From Leuctra nigra (Eukaryota; Arthropoda; Insecta; Plecoptera; Leuctridae): DNA of 64,000 nucleotides. A program made the translations under genes and the position numbers. Position 1 is the stretch's first letter; each line of letters starts with the position of its first letter. This document shows positions 1 to 13,100 of the stretch, piece by piece. Below the pieces are notes generated by a model. It was not told the DNA's origin and did not search any database. It saw only the letters and a program-made list of their open reading frames with translations. The DNA lies in NCBI GenBank assembly GCA_934045905.1, contig OW203762.1, positions 42,819,702 through 42,883,701 on the forward strand, read 5' to 3'.

Positions 1-1978
1 GCGTCAGAAGAGAACCGCCTGGCAAACGTACGAGGCCGATAGATCTACCCTCAACAAGGCCGAATACCGAAGGTGGAAAATACGAGTAAGAGAGACAGTA
101 GAAGAAGAAAAGAAGAAGTCCATGGAAGAACTTGCTGGTAAACTAGAAACGGATTTTGAAGGCAATAAAAAGATGCTTTATGGCATAATAGAGGAAAAGA
201 GGACAAGAAAAGTTGGACAGGCATGCATGGTGGATGCTTGCGGAGGATTGATCAATGACCCAGTAGAAGTACAGGCACTGTGGAAAGAGTACTTCAAGGA
301 ACTACTGAATGTTGATGGAGTGGCACTACCAGAAAGTAGTGGAATACTACAGAGTGAGAACGAGGAAGAGGAGAAGTGTGCTTTGAGAGAGGGAGAAGTG
401 GAGAAAGCGCTAAACGAGATGAAGAATGGTCGATCACCCGGAATAGATGAGATAACAGTGGAGATGGTAAGAGCTGCTGGGGAAATAGGAAAAAGATGGT
501 TGTTTCGAGTAATGAGTGCGGCATGGAAACAGAGGACCATACCGGACGATTGGAGAAAGGGAGTGATTGTACCAATCTACAAAAAGGGTGACAGGAAGAA
601 GTGCAGCAACTACAGGGGAATTACTTTGATGTGTCAATGTGCCAAAGTATTCGAAAAAGTGGTGGAATTTAGACTGAAAGAAGTAGTAGAGGAAAAGCTC
701 AGGGAGGAACAATATGGGTTCAGGCCAGGCAGATCAACCATTGATCCAATATTCACTATCCGACAAGTCATGGAGAGAAAGTGGGAGAGTGGAGAAAAAC
801 TGTACATGGTTTTTCTAGACTTGGAAAAGGCCTACGATCGTCTACCAAGGAAGAAAGTATGGGAATGTCTGAAGCGGAAGGGGGTGGGATTGGGTCTGAT
901 TGAGAGAATCAAGAGCACATATGAGAAGAACGAGAGCTGTGTACAAACAGTGGAGGGGAAGACAGGATGGTTTGAGGTGAAGGAAGGACTTCGACAGGGC
1001 AGCGTTCTTTCCCCAACACTATTTGTCATTGTCATGGACGAGCTGCTGAGAAAAGTAGAACCAAGCGAAGACCAGGAGACGAATACACTGGTATATGCAG
1101 ATGATATCGTAGTGTGGGGAGAAACCAGCGAATGTGTTCAAGAAAAGATTGATAGATGGAGCCAGATGACTGAAGAATACGGTATGCGAATAAGTCAGGA
1201 AAAGAGTGAGACACTAGTAATGGAGAGGAAGGCAACAAGAAATGTGAAGATCAGGCTACGGGGCTTGGAACTGGCGGAGAGAGGAGAGTTTAAGTATCTG
1301 GGGAGCTGGCTAACTAAGGATGGAAAAATAGGAAGAGAGATAACATCAAGAGTGCAACAGGCTAACACATTTTTCCAGTTAGTCAGGAAACTTCTTTGGA
1401 ATGAGCAGTTCCCCCAGAAATGCAAGATACTCCTTTTCAAAAGCTATTTCCTGCCAATACTCACCTACGGTTCCGTAACGTGGGCGATCGGAGGAAAGGA
1501 GGAGAGCCAGTTGCAGGCAGCAGAAATGAAGTTTTTACGAAGCATACAAGGAGTAACTAAGATGGACAAGATCAGGAGTGAAAAGATTAGAGGAGACTTG
1601 AAGGTAGAGAGGTTGGCATTTAAAATGGGGAGAGAGCGGCTACGGTGGTTTGGCCACATGAAGAGAATGCAGAGGGAGAGAATACCGCGTCGGGAGTTCG
1701 AAGCTGCGAGAAGTGATAAAAGGAGAGTGGGAAGACCGAGGGAAAAGTGGAGAGAGCTGGTAGCAGAAGATGTACAAGAGAGACTGGAGAAGTGGGAAGA
1801 AGTGGAAGAAGGAAGGTGGTGGGAAGACAGGAAGAAGTGGAAAAAACTGGTAGAGAAGAAGAACGAAGAGGAAGAGCCAAGCCTGGCCAGCTAGCTTAGG
1901 AGTCCGGGCCCTAGTAAATGGTGGCCTCGCCACCCCCCGACCCAACTCTTGGAACCGGGAGGAAGATTATTATTATTA
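1..1978 (+). mobile_element. RTE-type LINE copy 1 (3' part, cut by window edge)
   Basis: This non-LTR retrotransposon copy matches the copy at 13026-15003 with only a handful of base differences (for example at the codons giving Glu/Lys in IIEEK/IIKEK and Glu/Gln in PVEVQ/PVQVQ). It ends in a very short 3' UTR and an ATT microsatellite tail at about 1966-1978, which is typical of the RTE clade. The match runs to base 1, so the element continues off the window and may be full length. It lies upstream of a myosin exon on the same strand, so it is probably intronic. Confidence 0.9.
2..1894 (+). CDS. LINE reverse transcriptase polyprotein, C-terminal part
   Basis: The frame is open from base 2, so the protein starts outside the window; the first internal ATG (122) is not the real start. 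Visible are reverse transcriptase blocks: the NYRGI region, [20 protein letters not shown], the [10 protein letters not shown] block and the catalytic YADD box. A C-terminal region follows with [11 protein letters not shown] and GRPREKW motifs common in RTE elements. There is no stop or frameshift up to the end at 1894. The endonuclease half is outside the window and cannot be judged. This is a mobile-element gene, not a host gene. Confidence 0.92.
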   Translation, partial: RQKRTAWQTYEADRSTLNKAEYRRWKIRVRETVEEEKKKSMEELAGKLETDFEGNKKMLYGIIEEKRTRKVGQACMVDACGGLINDPVEVQALWKEYFKELLNVDGVALPESSGILQSENEEEEKCALREGEVEKALNEMKNGRSPGIDEITVEMVRAAGEIGKRWLFRVMSAAWKQRTIPDDWRKGVIVPIYKKGDRKKCSNYRGITLMCQCAKVFEKVVEFRLKEVVEEKLREEQYGFRPGRSTIDPIFTIRQVMERKWESGEKLYMVFLDLEKAYDRLPRKKVWECLKRKGVGLGLIERIKSTYEKNESCVQTVEGKTGWFEVKEGLRQGSVLSPTLFVIVMDELLRKVEPSEDQETNTLVYADDIVVWGETSECVQEKIDRWSQMTEEYGMRISQEKSETLVMERKATRNVKIRLRGLELAERGEFKYLGSWLTKDGKIGREITSRVQQANTFFQLVRKLLWNEQFPQKCKILLFKSYFLPILTYGSVTWAIGGKEESQLQAAEMKFLRSIQGVTKMDKIRSEKIRGDLKVERLAFKMGRERLRWFGHMKRMQRERIPRREFEAARSDKRRVGRPREKWRELVAEDVQERLEKWEEVEEGRWWEDRKKWKKLVEKKNEEEEPSLAS

Positions 1979-2260
1979 ACCAGCATTACTTCAATGGTGA
2001 TTGATGAGTTGTTAAATTCTTATTCCATAAATTAATAAAATATAAAAATACTTTGACATGAAAATATTAATAGGTATATTATTGTTTTAACATATTGCTA
2101 TTAGTAGTGACTATTCGTTTAATGCAGTTTTGAGTACAGGAGAACTAAACACCTGATGTGGATATTGGTTAATTAATGAAAATATTATTGAAGGATTTTT
2201 GTATAAATTATATTTTATATCGGTAATTTTAATTTTTTAATTATTTTTCATTCCTTTCAG

Positions 2261-5034
2261 TGTATGTTAAAGACTCAGGGGACTCGACGAAGGCAGTGGC
2301 CACCGTCACGAGAGGAGATCATGTGCACAATCAACCGGCGTCCGATCTATGCCAGGTTTCACTTCATGGACGGACAGTACCACGCAGTGGAGTTTCAACC
2401 TTCAGCTACGGCCAGGGATGTAATGGAGATCGTCAAGAGCAAGATTGGGCTGCGAGAGTCGGCAATGGGTATTGAATTGGATCTCTCTATAATTTCTGAA
2501 CAGTTTTATAAATGTATGATGATGACAACTGAGGTAATTTAGAAAGCATTGATGAACTTTTTTATTAGTCTGATTAAATTGCAAGAAATCAACAGAAATT
2601 TGAAACAGTTATTTGAAACTTTATTTTTCTAATAATAATACCTACAACAAGTTCTAAGCTCCATGATTTAGAATGATATTTTTTAGGGTTGGGATTCGAT
2701 TTGAATTGCTAAATCGATGTCAAAGTGAAAATTTCGACATCAAATCGAAATGATTTTGACATCGTAATAATGGGCCACATCGAAATAATTGCGGCGAAAT
2801 TTGGCATCACTGCAGTGCGCCTGCCCAAGGCCATGTTCCTAGCCCGAGAGATGTCCCTCTCACACCCCGCTCACGGCAACAAATGACAAGGAAAAGATTG
2901 AAATAACGTACTTTTTATATTTAAAAAGAAACTACAAGCATTTATTTATGTAAAATGGAACAATTAAGGACAATATTCGTCGCAAATCAAGTTTCAAATT
3001 CGTAGTTTTATTAGACAGCTGATCTTGAAGGGCTTGTTGCACTGTTGCCAGCTCTACAATACTGCGCGCTTGTTCTCGGAATGTTTTAAAACGATGTCAA
3101 ACGATTATTTGATTAAACAATTCAAATCGATGTCGAATCGAAACTCAATATTTCATTTGACATCGATGTCAAATCGAAAAATCGATGTCATGTCCCAACC
3201 CTAATATTTTTACTACTTGATTGATTTGTAAATAGTACATTTCAATTTAACCATGCATACATTAACCAATGTAACAGTAATTCTAAAGTATTTATTTTCA
3301 TCGGTTTACTTCCTAGGTTATGCAATCTACGAGGTATTGGGTAGTTCTGAACGCAGCCTGGTTCCTGAGGAGAAAGTTGCAGACGTGATGTCGAAGTGGG
3401 AGCGTTACCGCCTTGCTAACGATGCGCAGGCCAATGCAACTATGAACGGAAACAATGCTGGAGTCATTCCCGGCAAGCCTGTTCGACGTCAACACCACCT
3501 GTTTCTCTTCAAGAAACACTTGTTTGTTGATAAATACATGGATCTCGATGATCCTGTCGAAAAGGAGTTGCTTTATCATCAAGTACTGCACGGTTTGAGA
3601 GCAGACCGTTTTCCGGTCTCGGAGAAGGAAGCGGTAAGTGTAAGTCGAACCACATACATACTCGAGTGTGTAACATTTTGTAGAACCTTTTTCTTCTGCA
3701 ACAATGTTTGCATTAGTTGGCTTTTGTAGTTGTGGTTGTTTGTTTTAGCTGAGTGGCACACTGTCTTCAAGATATAGATTTGATTGCCTTCTTGTCAATA
3801 GTGAACTTAGTTCTAGATACCAGTAGTTTTAGTTCACCTATGACATAATATTTCCAAAGAGTCTACTATCTTCTGATTCTCAGAAAGTTGCTTAAACCTC
3901 ATTTTCAAAATTTTATTTCCATTGTGTAATTTTACTATACATACCTAGGTACATAAATTGGTATCGAGATGTTGTTAAAAAATAAATACCAAATATAATA
4001 ATGGTGAAAGTAAAGTATATTACCTCTTCACACCTGGAAGTTTTACCATCACACTCGGCTGCAATCTCTTCATATCTGACTAAATGTATCGCTGCCCAGG
4101 TGATGCTGACTGCACTGCAAGCTCAGCTCGAGCTGGGTGACTGCACGGATGTTCTGGAAGATTACCGTCCGATCGCCAGCCACTGCCTGCCACCTCGTTT
4201 TGTCCCCAACATCCCGCACGAGGGTGTCGCGATGCACCATCAGTCCTTGCGAGGCATGACTTCAGCGGAAGCCAAGCAAGCATTCCTCAATCTCATACAG
4301 AGTTGGCCACTCCATAAGGCTACAATCTTTGATGTCATGGTGAGGAAGAAAGAAACTTTTATGATCAACAACAGTTTATTCATTGACACATTTCATTTAA
4401 ATTTTTAATTCAATTTTAATCTTGTTTAAATAGTAGAGCATCCTAAATCTACTTAGCATTGATTGAAGATACAATGTTCTACATCTTAGAGTTGCATTTT
4501 GGGTGCGAGTTTCTATCTTATAAAGTTATAATATACCTACCTGCTCATAACGAATTGGATGGTGACTCTCCTACTGGATATACTTATATGATATTCATGA
4601 AATTGCAAAATATTGTTTATTTTCATGTCTTTATCTGTTTCAATTGTGTGTTTCAGCAATCGTTCACCTCCAATTGGCCTCGAGTTCTGTGGCTTGCCGT
4701 CGATCAGAATGGGCTCCACCTACTCGAGCACCGTTCTCGAAATGCTCTCTGCACGTACGAATACGACAGCATCTTATCCTACTCGCCAGCTCTCAACTGC
4801 CTGATGATCATCACCGGCTCTGAGAAGAAACAGAGCAAGGTGATACTGACAACGTCTCAAGGCTTCCAGATCTCCAGCCTGATCCGCGAGTACACCGAGG
4901 TTTTGACTCAGCAACAGTCGCCTCAGCAAGTGCGGCGTAGGGACCCAGCCGTGCGGAGGAAGAATAATGGGGGCAGCCGACCAGTGTCGATACTGCACAA
5001 GCCTGCTCCTATGATAGATCCTGCGCCTAGCTAA
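2261..5034 (+). CDS. Myo10A: Unconventional myosin, probably myosin XV, C-terminal FERM exons
   Basis: Four exons splice in frame: 2261-2468, 3317-3633, 4100-4339 and 4657-5034 (stop TAA). They encode about 380 residues of a C-terminal FERM region, with PPSREEI, ARFHFMDGQYHAVEF, GYAIYEVLG, HHLFLFKKHLF, ELLYHQVLH and a PH-like end (VLWLAVDQNGLHLLEH, SKVILTTSQ). All introns are GT-AG and the reading phase is kept across each junction. The motor and MyTH4 domains must lie upstream of the window. From family knowledge, tail FERM domains bind cargo or membrane receptors in actin-based protrusions. The match is to insect myosin XV (Drosophila Myo10A/sisyphus) as I recall it; myosin XXII is the main alternative. 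A hAT element sits in the first visible intron. Confidence 0.8.
2684..3203. mobile_element. Non-autonomous hAT-like element with exact 8-bp TSD
   Basis: Terminal inverted repeats TAGGGTTGGGA / TCCCAACCCTA bound a 520-bp element flanked on both sides by the duplicated target ATATTTTT (2676-2683 and 3204-3211). The interior is rich in ATCGATGTCAAATCG-type inverted motifs and has no transposase frame. An 8-bp duplication is the hAT hallmark. It lies in a myosin intron and does not touch an exon. Confidence 0.88.
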
Positions 5035-7193
5035 AGATTAAACTAGCTTGCCACGTTAGTTAGAAAAACAATTTTGCATATATGCAACTATACTATTATT
5101 GCCTATGTATTCCTGAGACATTTAAATAATATTATCAAGTATGTATATATCATTAAATAATACCTAAGTCATATTTAAAGCTACCTATGTCATAAAAGAA
5201 GTATTGTATATTACCAGTTTCATTATACAATTAGCCATTAAGTAAGTAGAATAGATCATTCTTGGTACATACTATATACTCTTCAATCTTTGTAATTTTA
5301 TTTACATTTTAGTACGAAAGGTACCTACATACATTTTATATTAGTTTTTGGATCTCAGATGTGAATGATGTAGGACCTACCACAAAGTGAAATAATTCAT
5401 CAGAGTATTTGATCAGCTCACTTCTTCCTCGTATTATAGAACTGATCATGACTGAGAAGATCCTTTCTTAGTTTCATTCAAACTGAAAGGATAATCCAAT
5501 GCTTGACTTTTTTCTAGATATTCACTGCCATATTAATATTATGCATTGCCATTTGAAATTGGATGACATTGACTTGTGAAAATGAATGCAAACAATGTTA
5601 TTGACTTTTGGGATTTCAGATCTGATTTTATAATTCATATTCTACAGAAAGAGATTAGAGATTCTTTTTTAAAACAAAGATGGTCTCTTTTAGATTCCTT
5701 CTGCATTTGCTTCTTTGTAATATTATAGAGAATTGAATTAATATTATGTATCTATTTATTCTAATGTTAACTCAGTATAAATGTAGGTGGAACTGAAAAG
5801 TATTGTCATTTAAAGGACCAAATTTAATTTCAAGTGCGGGTTTACGAGAGGTGCAAGACTTCCTCAATGCATAATGAAAGTCGGTGCCACATCAGTTCAT
5901 GTGTGGTTTTTGCTTGCTTGCTTGTGTACATTGTAGACAGAATTTTAAATATTTATAAAATATATTGACAAACTAGTATAAATAGGTATTTAATGATTAG
6001 CATCAAGCTGATGTTATGGTGCATGAATTACAGAATCAAATTTATATCACCATTTTCTAAGTTCACTTCTGTATTTTAAATTTAATTGCAATGTAGGTAG
6101 GTATTATACATCATTGATTAATTTTAGAGTCATGAATGATTCTGTAACTTGCTTAATCTATGCTTTCAGTTTCATGTCGTTATATTATTGCCTATACTGC
6201 AATGCAATCACATGTGAATGAAATTTTCTTTTCTTCAGAACCACCTCTGGTAGGTGTTCCTCTAGTTACCAATGTTTTAATTTGAAATTGAAATATGCTT
6301 AATTTGTCTGTGATTTGTAAATTGTATGTAATGACATGTAGATTGGGTGTTTATTCCAAAATCAGTTTGCAACATTTATAAAGTGATGGACATTTGATGA
6401 TATGCATTATGTTATTAATATTATTTGTGTTTATAATAAAAAAAATAATTTCAGCAGGTATGAATAATTTATATGCAACACTGTGTTTTCGACTTATTTC
6501 TTCAAGCCTTTCCTATAATCAATACACTAATAGTGCATACACATTGTCAATTGTAACTCTCCACTCTTTCCATCATGACCGAATATCAGAGTGCCAAATA
6601 AGGTAACGAGACAGGGAATTTGAGTGCTGCTCTTCACTTAGCTCTCGAAGTCTGCCCAAAATCGTTTTTTGGAATCTTTACATTTATTTACAAATTAGGT
6701 AAAGACATACAAATAATAACAAATTGGAATAACATCAGAATATTACAAGGTTTCATGAGCTTTAAAATCTGGAAAACTCAAAAGCAAAAAAATGGAAATG
6801 GATTTGGATTTCTATCACAAAATGTTGAGTAGTAGGTACATGACGTGGTAATACCATGCATTTCTAAATTTGTACTTTTAATTTTGTAATTTACCATATT
6901 ATATCTGCTCTAAAATCTAAATCAATTTGAATTTAAATAAATCCCGCCTCTACTGTGTTTATATTTGAGCGCCTCTAGCGGTCAACCAAAATCACGTGGA
7001 AAATGACGTCACTAAGGTGTTGCGTGAGCGTGAGTTGATTGGATGATTTTGCGCAGTGCAGTTTTTTGAGCAGGTGCATTTGGTTGGGATGACTGTTGGG
7101 TTTACTTGTGCTGTCAGTTTGTGCACATGACGTTTAGCAAAGGCGAAATGCATTTATAATTTTAATTTTGTTACGTGTGAATACTGAATCAAC
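5035..7193. other. Myosin 3' UTR, intergenic DNA and kinesin 5' region
   Basis: This AT-rich stretch has no convincing exon. It should contain the myosin 3' UTR on its left and the kinesin promoter and 5' UTR on its right. The short open frames at 6394-6832 lack coding character and some start with TTG. I saw no clear terminal inverted repeats here. Confidence 0.6.
6960..7193 (+). promoter_or_regulatory. Candidate Klp98A promoter and 5' UTR
   Basis: The 230 bases before the kinesin ATG are less AT-rich than the flanks. They carry a CACGTG E-box (6993-6998), a full CRE palindrome TGACGTCA (7004-7011) and a possible insect initiator TCAGT near 7114. The start codon context AACATGG is good. Assignment is by position and motifs only; the transcription start is not known. 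Confidence 0.45.
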
Positions 7194-10100
7194 ATGGCTT
7201 CAGTTAAAGTAGCAGTTCGTGTACGGCCCTTCAATGAGAGGTAAATATAGGGAGAGTCCCAAGTCCTGTTCTTTCTGAGGGACTCTATGAAAATTTTGAT
7301 CCTTGTAAAAGTCTTTGTACCCATGACCATATTTTTGACACTTCGATTGTATATGGTATAATCTTTAATTATCTTTGGTAGGAACCATGTCTTCTTTTAG
7401 CTTTTGCTGGCACTTGCACATCGTAAACTTCAGCTAGGTACCTACCTACCTAGGTAGTAGGTACCTTCTTAACGTACCTACCTAGGTCACTCTAACCAAA
7501 CTTATAATTAATAAATTTTGGAGATTATAATAATCTTCATTATTAAGTGTTTTTTGGCAGGAAAACAATGAAGTGATCTAAATCCATTTTCTAGCCAAAT
7601 TACTTTGTTGTCATAATTGGTTTTCAGTACAAACTGTAGGTACCTACCTATACCTACCTAAAGTTACTGACCTACCTATACTGGAAATTGGTTCGAGGTC
7701 TGCTAGGATTTACTACCTACTACCTAACAAAAAAAACTCGGACCACCTGTAGCTCAGGGAGGCTTAAAATATCTGTGGCTTGACTGTACTTGATGTCTCA
7801 TTGAGTCCCAGATTGAATTCCTTCTACCACTGAATTTAAAACATTAGTCCGGTCTCTCCTTGGAGATCGCAAACCCTTCCACTTCGTAGATTCTAATAAG
7901 AGCTCATGCCAGTACTTACTGCATACACCGTGTAGAGAACAGCTTACTTCACACTACTAAATTTAAGGTGACGGCAGATGAATGCTTTACCATGGAGACC
8001 CGTGAATACGAATTACGGGCGGAACTCGTTTGAAGCCCTGCTGCCGTCACCTTAAATTTAGTAGTGTGAAGTAAGCTGTTCTCTACACGGTGCTACATAT
8101 ACCACAAACTTTAAAATCCCTTTATTCTAATAACTAGGAAAACACTCTGTTAAATGTGTTGATAAGCGAACCTTCGAATTGTGTGCGAATTAATATGCGA
8201 GTGAAATTTGTTTCTCTACAGACCTTGAGAGCCCCTTTAAAGATAATTAGGTAATTCTAAAGAATTTATCATAGTAGACGAATCCTAATTCGTTACTTCT
8301 AATTGAGCGAGCGAAGCGAGCGTCTCCTTTTAGCTCATTTGGCACGGACCTCTGTTTTTTTGTTTTTTTTCTGTTATTGAGGTTATACAGATCTCAGAGT
8401 TTTTCTTCGATCGAGCTGAAATTTTGCACACGTGTTCGGACATTCTCTGGGCGTTGCAGATCATAAGTTTTTTGAAATCCATTCATTGGTTAAAAATTAA
8501 ATAAACATCTCCTGAATCCTGATAGGTTGTAAAATGAAAATGGTCTTCGATAAATGTGATCAAACTCATATTTTGCATGGTCAGTTAGAACAACATTGTC
8601 TCTTATTTTACAAATTTTCTTCCTAATAGGTTAAGAACTTATGAACTTACTGACATTTTTAATAGCTGTCGGTAATGATGTACTATCGAAATTAATGTTT
8701 TCTAGTGCCAATTGAATTGAATCTGATTTGCTTAGATGCCATTTTCAAGTTTCGATGAGAAGCATACTTTTATGTTGATTGAGTGGCTCATATTATTTCA
8801 ATTCAATATGGATGTATATTATGTTTTATGCGTTGTGTACGCATTTCCTGTTGGAGAATTTGCAAGTATCCGTGCTTGCTCATCAACGCGTTATTCTGAG
8901 CGTTTTCCTAGTTCTTATTCATTATTAGAATGAAGAATGGCCAAGAGGCTAAATCTCGCCATGAAAGAACGACGTCAAATAAAAATAAAATAAAAATAAA
9001 TACAGAAGCAGTGACCAAGTACCTATCTGAAATTTCTTTACGTACAGGTTACAGGTTAAAGATGGATATTATAGTTTATGGCGCTCGACAGCAAGGTTAT
9101 CAGTGCCAAAGGGGTTACATTTTGACAACCTCTAGGTATTTCAAAACGGCACATAAAATGTCAATTACTTTTGGATTCAATGAAAGATTAGTCTTAAAAT
9201 TGTCAAAAATACAGAGAATGTTGGCCATGTACAAAGTTTTAAGTTGATTGTTGATTTTCAAAAATCACAGGATCTCATTCAAAAACTTTACCTAGGACTG
9301 CTCAGATGGTATTAGCATTGGTATTAGTGTGGGACAAAATTTCAGATCGATCGGTTGAACAGTATAGCCTGAGTATTCCCCCCCCCCCTAAAAAAAAAGA
9401 AAGAAACATACACCTAGCGAAAGTGCCATAAGATAGTAGGGTGTTCGTACTACTGTGTAGACGCTCGCTTACCTAATAAAACATTTTACTGGAAACACCT
9501 TTTGATTGAAATAGTGCAATGCAATTTAAATTTCTGCTAAGGTACCTAGGTAGGTAAGCATTATGATTACAGTTTTCGGAATTGTGTTAAATCTAATTAA
9601 CTTCCCTATCATTAAAAAATTTAATAGGTAGTAGGTACCTACCTACAATGAAAAATCAGAATTTTTCCAGAAAAATACTATTAGGTAGGTACTTTAGATG
9701 GACAGATTCACTTTTTAGCTGATGAGAAGGGACCGAGATTGAGAATAGTTTTCCGATCTGATCAGTGATCAGTGATCACTAATCAACAGCTGGTGGAAGT
9801 CCATAGATTTATTATTTATCAATGAATATTTTTAGCAGTTATAGCCGTGAAGACATGGACAATGGTTTCCTTTAAAGCTCCCAGAATATAAATTTTGTCT
9901 GGACAGTCTTCACTGGCTTCTCTACTTCCCAGGTTCCCACTACATAATGTGGCCATGAGGGACAATGTAGTAAACTTAAGTCAAACCTGCGCTAACGTAA
10001 AACGTGACTCTATGTTTTGTTTGGTAGGGAGCGAGACATGAACTCAAAGCTGATCATAGACGTGGATGGCAAGAAAACAAGAATCCTGAATCAGAAGGTA

Positions 10101-13100
10101 AGAATATTTTATTATGGATACCTACCTTCGTATTTAAATATGAAATATATCTTCATTTGATTAGGTAGGTCTTACACCTGTATCAATTTATTTTGTATTG
10201 TGATAACTTCTGAAGGACCATTCATTCAATAGGGAAGTCTCGTGAAATTTAATTCTGGTAAATATCTAAATATCAACACAAATAATAATGACTGACACAG
10301 TTATCACCCATGAAATCTAAAATTTTCTTTCATAAAAATCAAATTCAAATATCATTGGTCATTTTGGCGGGAAAAACGGCCTGAAACAAGAATCAGAACT
10401 GTGATGTCATTTCCAAGTCTTTAACATTGTGTTGACATGGGTATTCCCTTGTTGCCATGGCAATATAGCAAACTGTGATGTCATTGTCAATTTTCCTGTT
10501 TTCAAATGAGAGGAGATCTATCAAACCTAGATCAAACTTGGTAAATTAATTACTTGAGAACTATTCGTCCCACAACAAAAATAATACCACATCTGTGTTC
10601 AGCAACATCTCAACTTTCATAAAATAAATATTATTCTGAAATCTAATCTTCACGAGACTTCCCTATGCTCTGTTAAATGTGCCTATTGCTTTTCATTTTG
10701 CTTTTCTTGAAAGATTTATATTAAATTCACAGAAGTGTAATTATCATTTACCAATGTCTGCTCCAGGAAATTGTTTAGCATAGCCCTGCTGAAAAATCTT
10801 AGCAAGATCTTGCTAAGATCTTAGCAAGATCTTGCTAAGATCTTAGCAAGATCTTGTACATTTTGCTGCCAAAAAAACGTTAAAATTTCATAAAAAAATA
10901 AAATTTTCTATATTTATGAATACTCATTTGCATTCGGGAAACCTCTTCTGAAGTATTGGACAAGGTTTGATTACACATTTCAATTATAAAATCCCGTGGA
11001 ACCGCCGTGTTTTGAACCTGCGATCTCGTGGTCCGTAGTCGAGCGTCTTACCGAGTAGGCCACCGGTGCAGACAAGACTTAGCTGCGCTAATAGTGATCA
11101 TATTGAGTTTTCATATTTAAGTGAACATATTTATATTATTTAGTGGATCATTATATTGTTATTAACATGATAAAATAGGAGAAACGATAAATATTAAGAT
11201 TTATTTATAAAGTAAATTGATCTGTGATATTTCCCCATAAAATATATCAGCTCACGCTCTGTAGTATAATTACTATAGTTTATTTTACTAGGTGATGTGG
11301 TGCAAATTTTCTAAGTCAATTAAGTAAAAATTCTGTAGTTTATATACCTTACTACTACAAATACTGTAGTAAAAAGTCAATGTAAGATACTTCAGAATTT
11401 ACTAAACTACAATATAAATCGGCTATAGTAAACATACTGTAGATTACACTTTTCTTTACTACAGATGAGATACTATAGATTTTCAATGAAGTATATATAC
11501 TACCTATAGAACTTACTATAGCAAACTTATTCTGTCTGTAGTCAAAGTACTCTAGCTACATACTTCGAATTACTACAGTGAAGTACGTTCCCTATAACTT
11601 TACTATAGAAAACTGCAGTATATATCGCAAGTAGTAAAACACTATAGTACATACTTAGAATTATTATTATTATTTATTTAGCAAAGGAAAAGTTTGGACC
11701 AGACACCAAACTCTTCTTGTCTGGTATGCTGACACACCAGGGAATATGGCCCAGAGAGGTAAATAATACCCGGAGGGACGTGTGCCAGGAGAATGGAGTG
11801 TGGCACGTCATTGGAAAGAGGCCAAGAAGGGAAGATAGGAGATGGGAGTGGCACGAAAGGATTGGAGCTAATTTGCGAAAGACTGTTGAAGAAAAGGTGG
11901 ATGGGCGAATGGCAGTGGGTTTTCGGAGTCTGGTGGTGTGGAGAAAGAAAAAATAGGGGCCGGCAGAGTGGGAGAGACAGGAGGTAAGGGGATTGGACGC
12001 AACCGACCTGTAAGAAAGGTGAGGAAGGGCAATGTTGTCAAAATAGGTACACTGAACATTGTGACATTAAATGGAAAAATTGAAGAGATAATAGACATGA
12101 TGGAAGAAAGAAAAATAGAGTTATTGGGTATGAGTGAAACAAAATGGAAGGGAGTGGGGGAGAAAGAGTGCAGAGGAGGATATAAACTATTCTGGTCAGG
12201 GGGGGCTGAAGGGAGGAATGGAGTGGGGTTTGTGGTAAGCCCGAAACTGAGAGGTCTAATTGTCGGGGTGGAAAACCATAGTGAAAGAAGCATCAAAGCT
12301 AGCCTGTTAATGAAGAACAAGGTGAAGGTTGACATAATACAAGTATATGCGCCACAGACAGGACGGCCAGCAGCGGAGAAGGAGATCTTCATCCAGGAAC
12401 TGGAGAACAACATCACATCCAATACCATAATAGTGATGGGGGATTTTATCGCACAAATTGGGGAGGACAGGACAGGAGTTGAAGGGGTCATGGGGCACCA
12501 TGGATGGGGAAAGAGGAATGTAGAGGGAGAGAAGATGTTAGAAATGTGCGGAAGAAACGGGCTGCAGGTAGGAAACAGTATGTTTCATAAGGAAAAAAGA
12601 AAGAAGATTACGCGATATGGACACGGCGAAGAGGCTACCGAATCCGTTATCGATTACATATGTGTGGGGAAGGAATTAAGGAGATTCTTGGAGGATGTTG
12701 AGGTTATCCCTTCAGTAGCCCTAGATAGCGATCATAGGCTGCTAGTTGGAAAATTTAGCGTCAAGAAGGACCACGCCGCCAAGAGAAGAAGTAAAAAGAA
12801 TGGCAGAATCAAAGTGTGGAAACTGCAATCCCATACAGTACGACAGGAGTTCAGAGAGAAGATTGCAAGCAGTGAGAGAATAGGGGAAGTGGGACAGGTG
12901 GAAGAGGAATGGCAAACATTTAAGAAGGTATTTGTGGAAAGTGCAGAAGAAGTTTGTGGGCGATCAAGTGGGAGAAGCAAGAAGAAGGAAACACCGTGGT
13001 GGAATGAAATAGTCCGAGAAGCAGTGCGTCAGAAGAGAACCGCCTGGCAAACGTACGAGGCCGATAGATCTACCCTCAACAAGGCCGAATACCGAAGGTG

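Noticed and set aside
178..1945. Minus-strand open frames across the LINE copy
   Set aside because: They are antisense shadows of the reverse transcriptase frame; identical ones appear at 13203-14970.
7740..7850. tRNA-like CTGTAGCTCAGGGAGGC in kinesin intron 1
   Set aside because: The A-box match is fair but the B box and stems are too weak to call a tRNA or SINE.
8930..9247. 105-aa open frame after the repeat at 8304
   Set aside because: Low-complexity Lys/Asn/Thr start, no recognisable domain, flanked by repeat sequence; no splice context with the kinesin.
11717..11956. 79-aa frame in the LINE leader
   Set aside because: Counted from a TTG; it overlaps the main ORF and has no ORF1-type features. 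Kept only as a note in the LINE entry.
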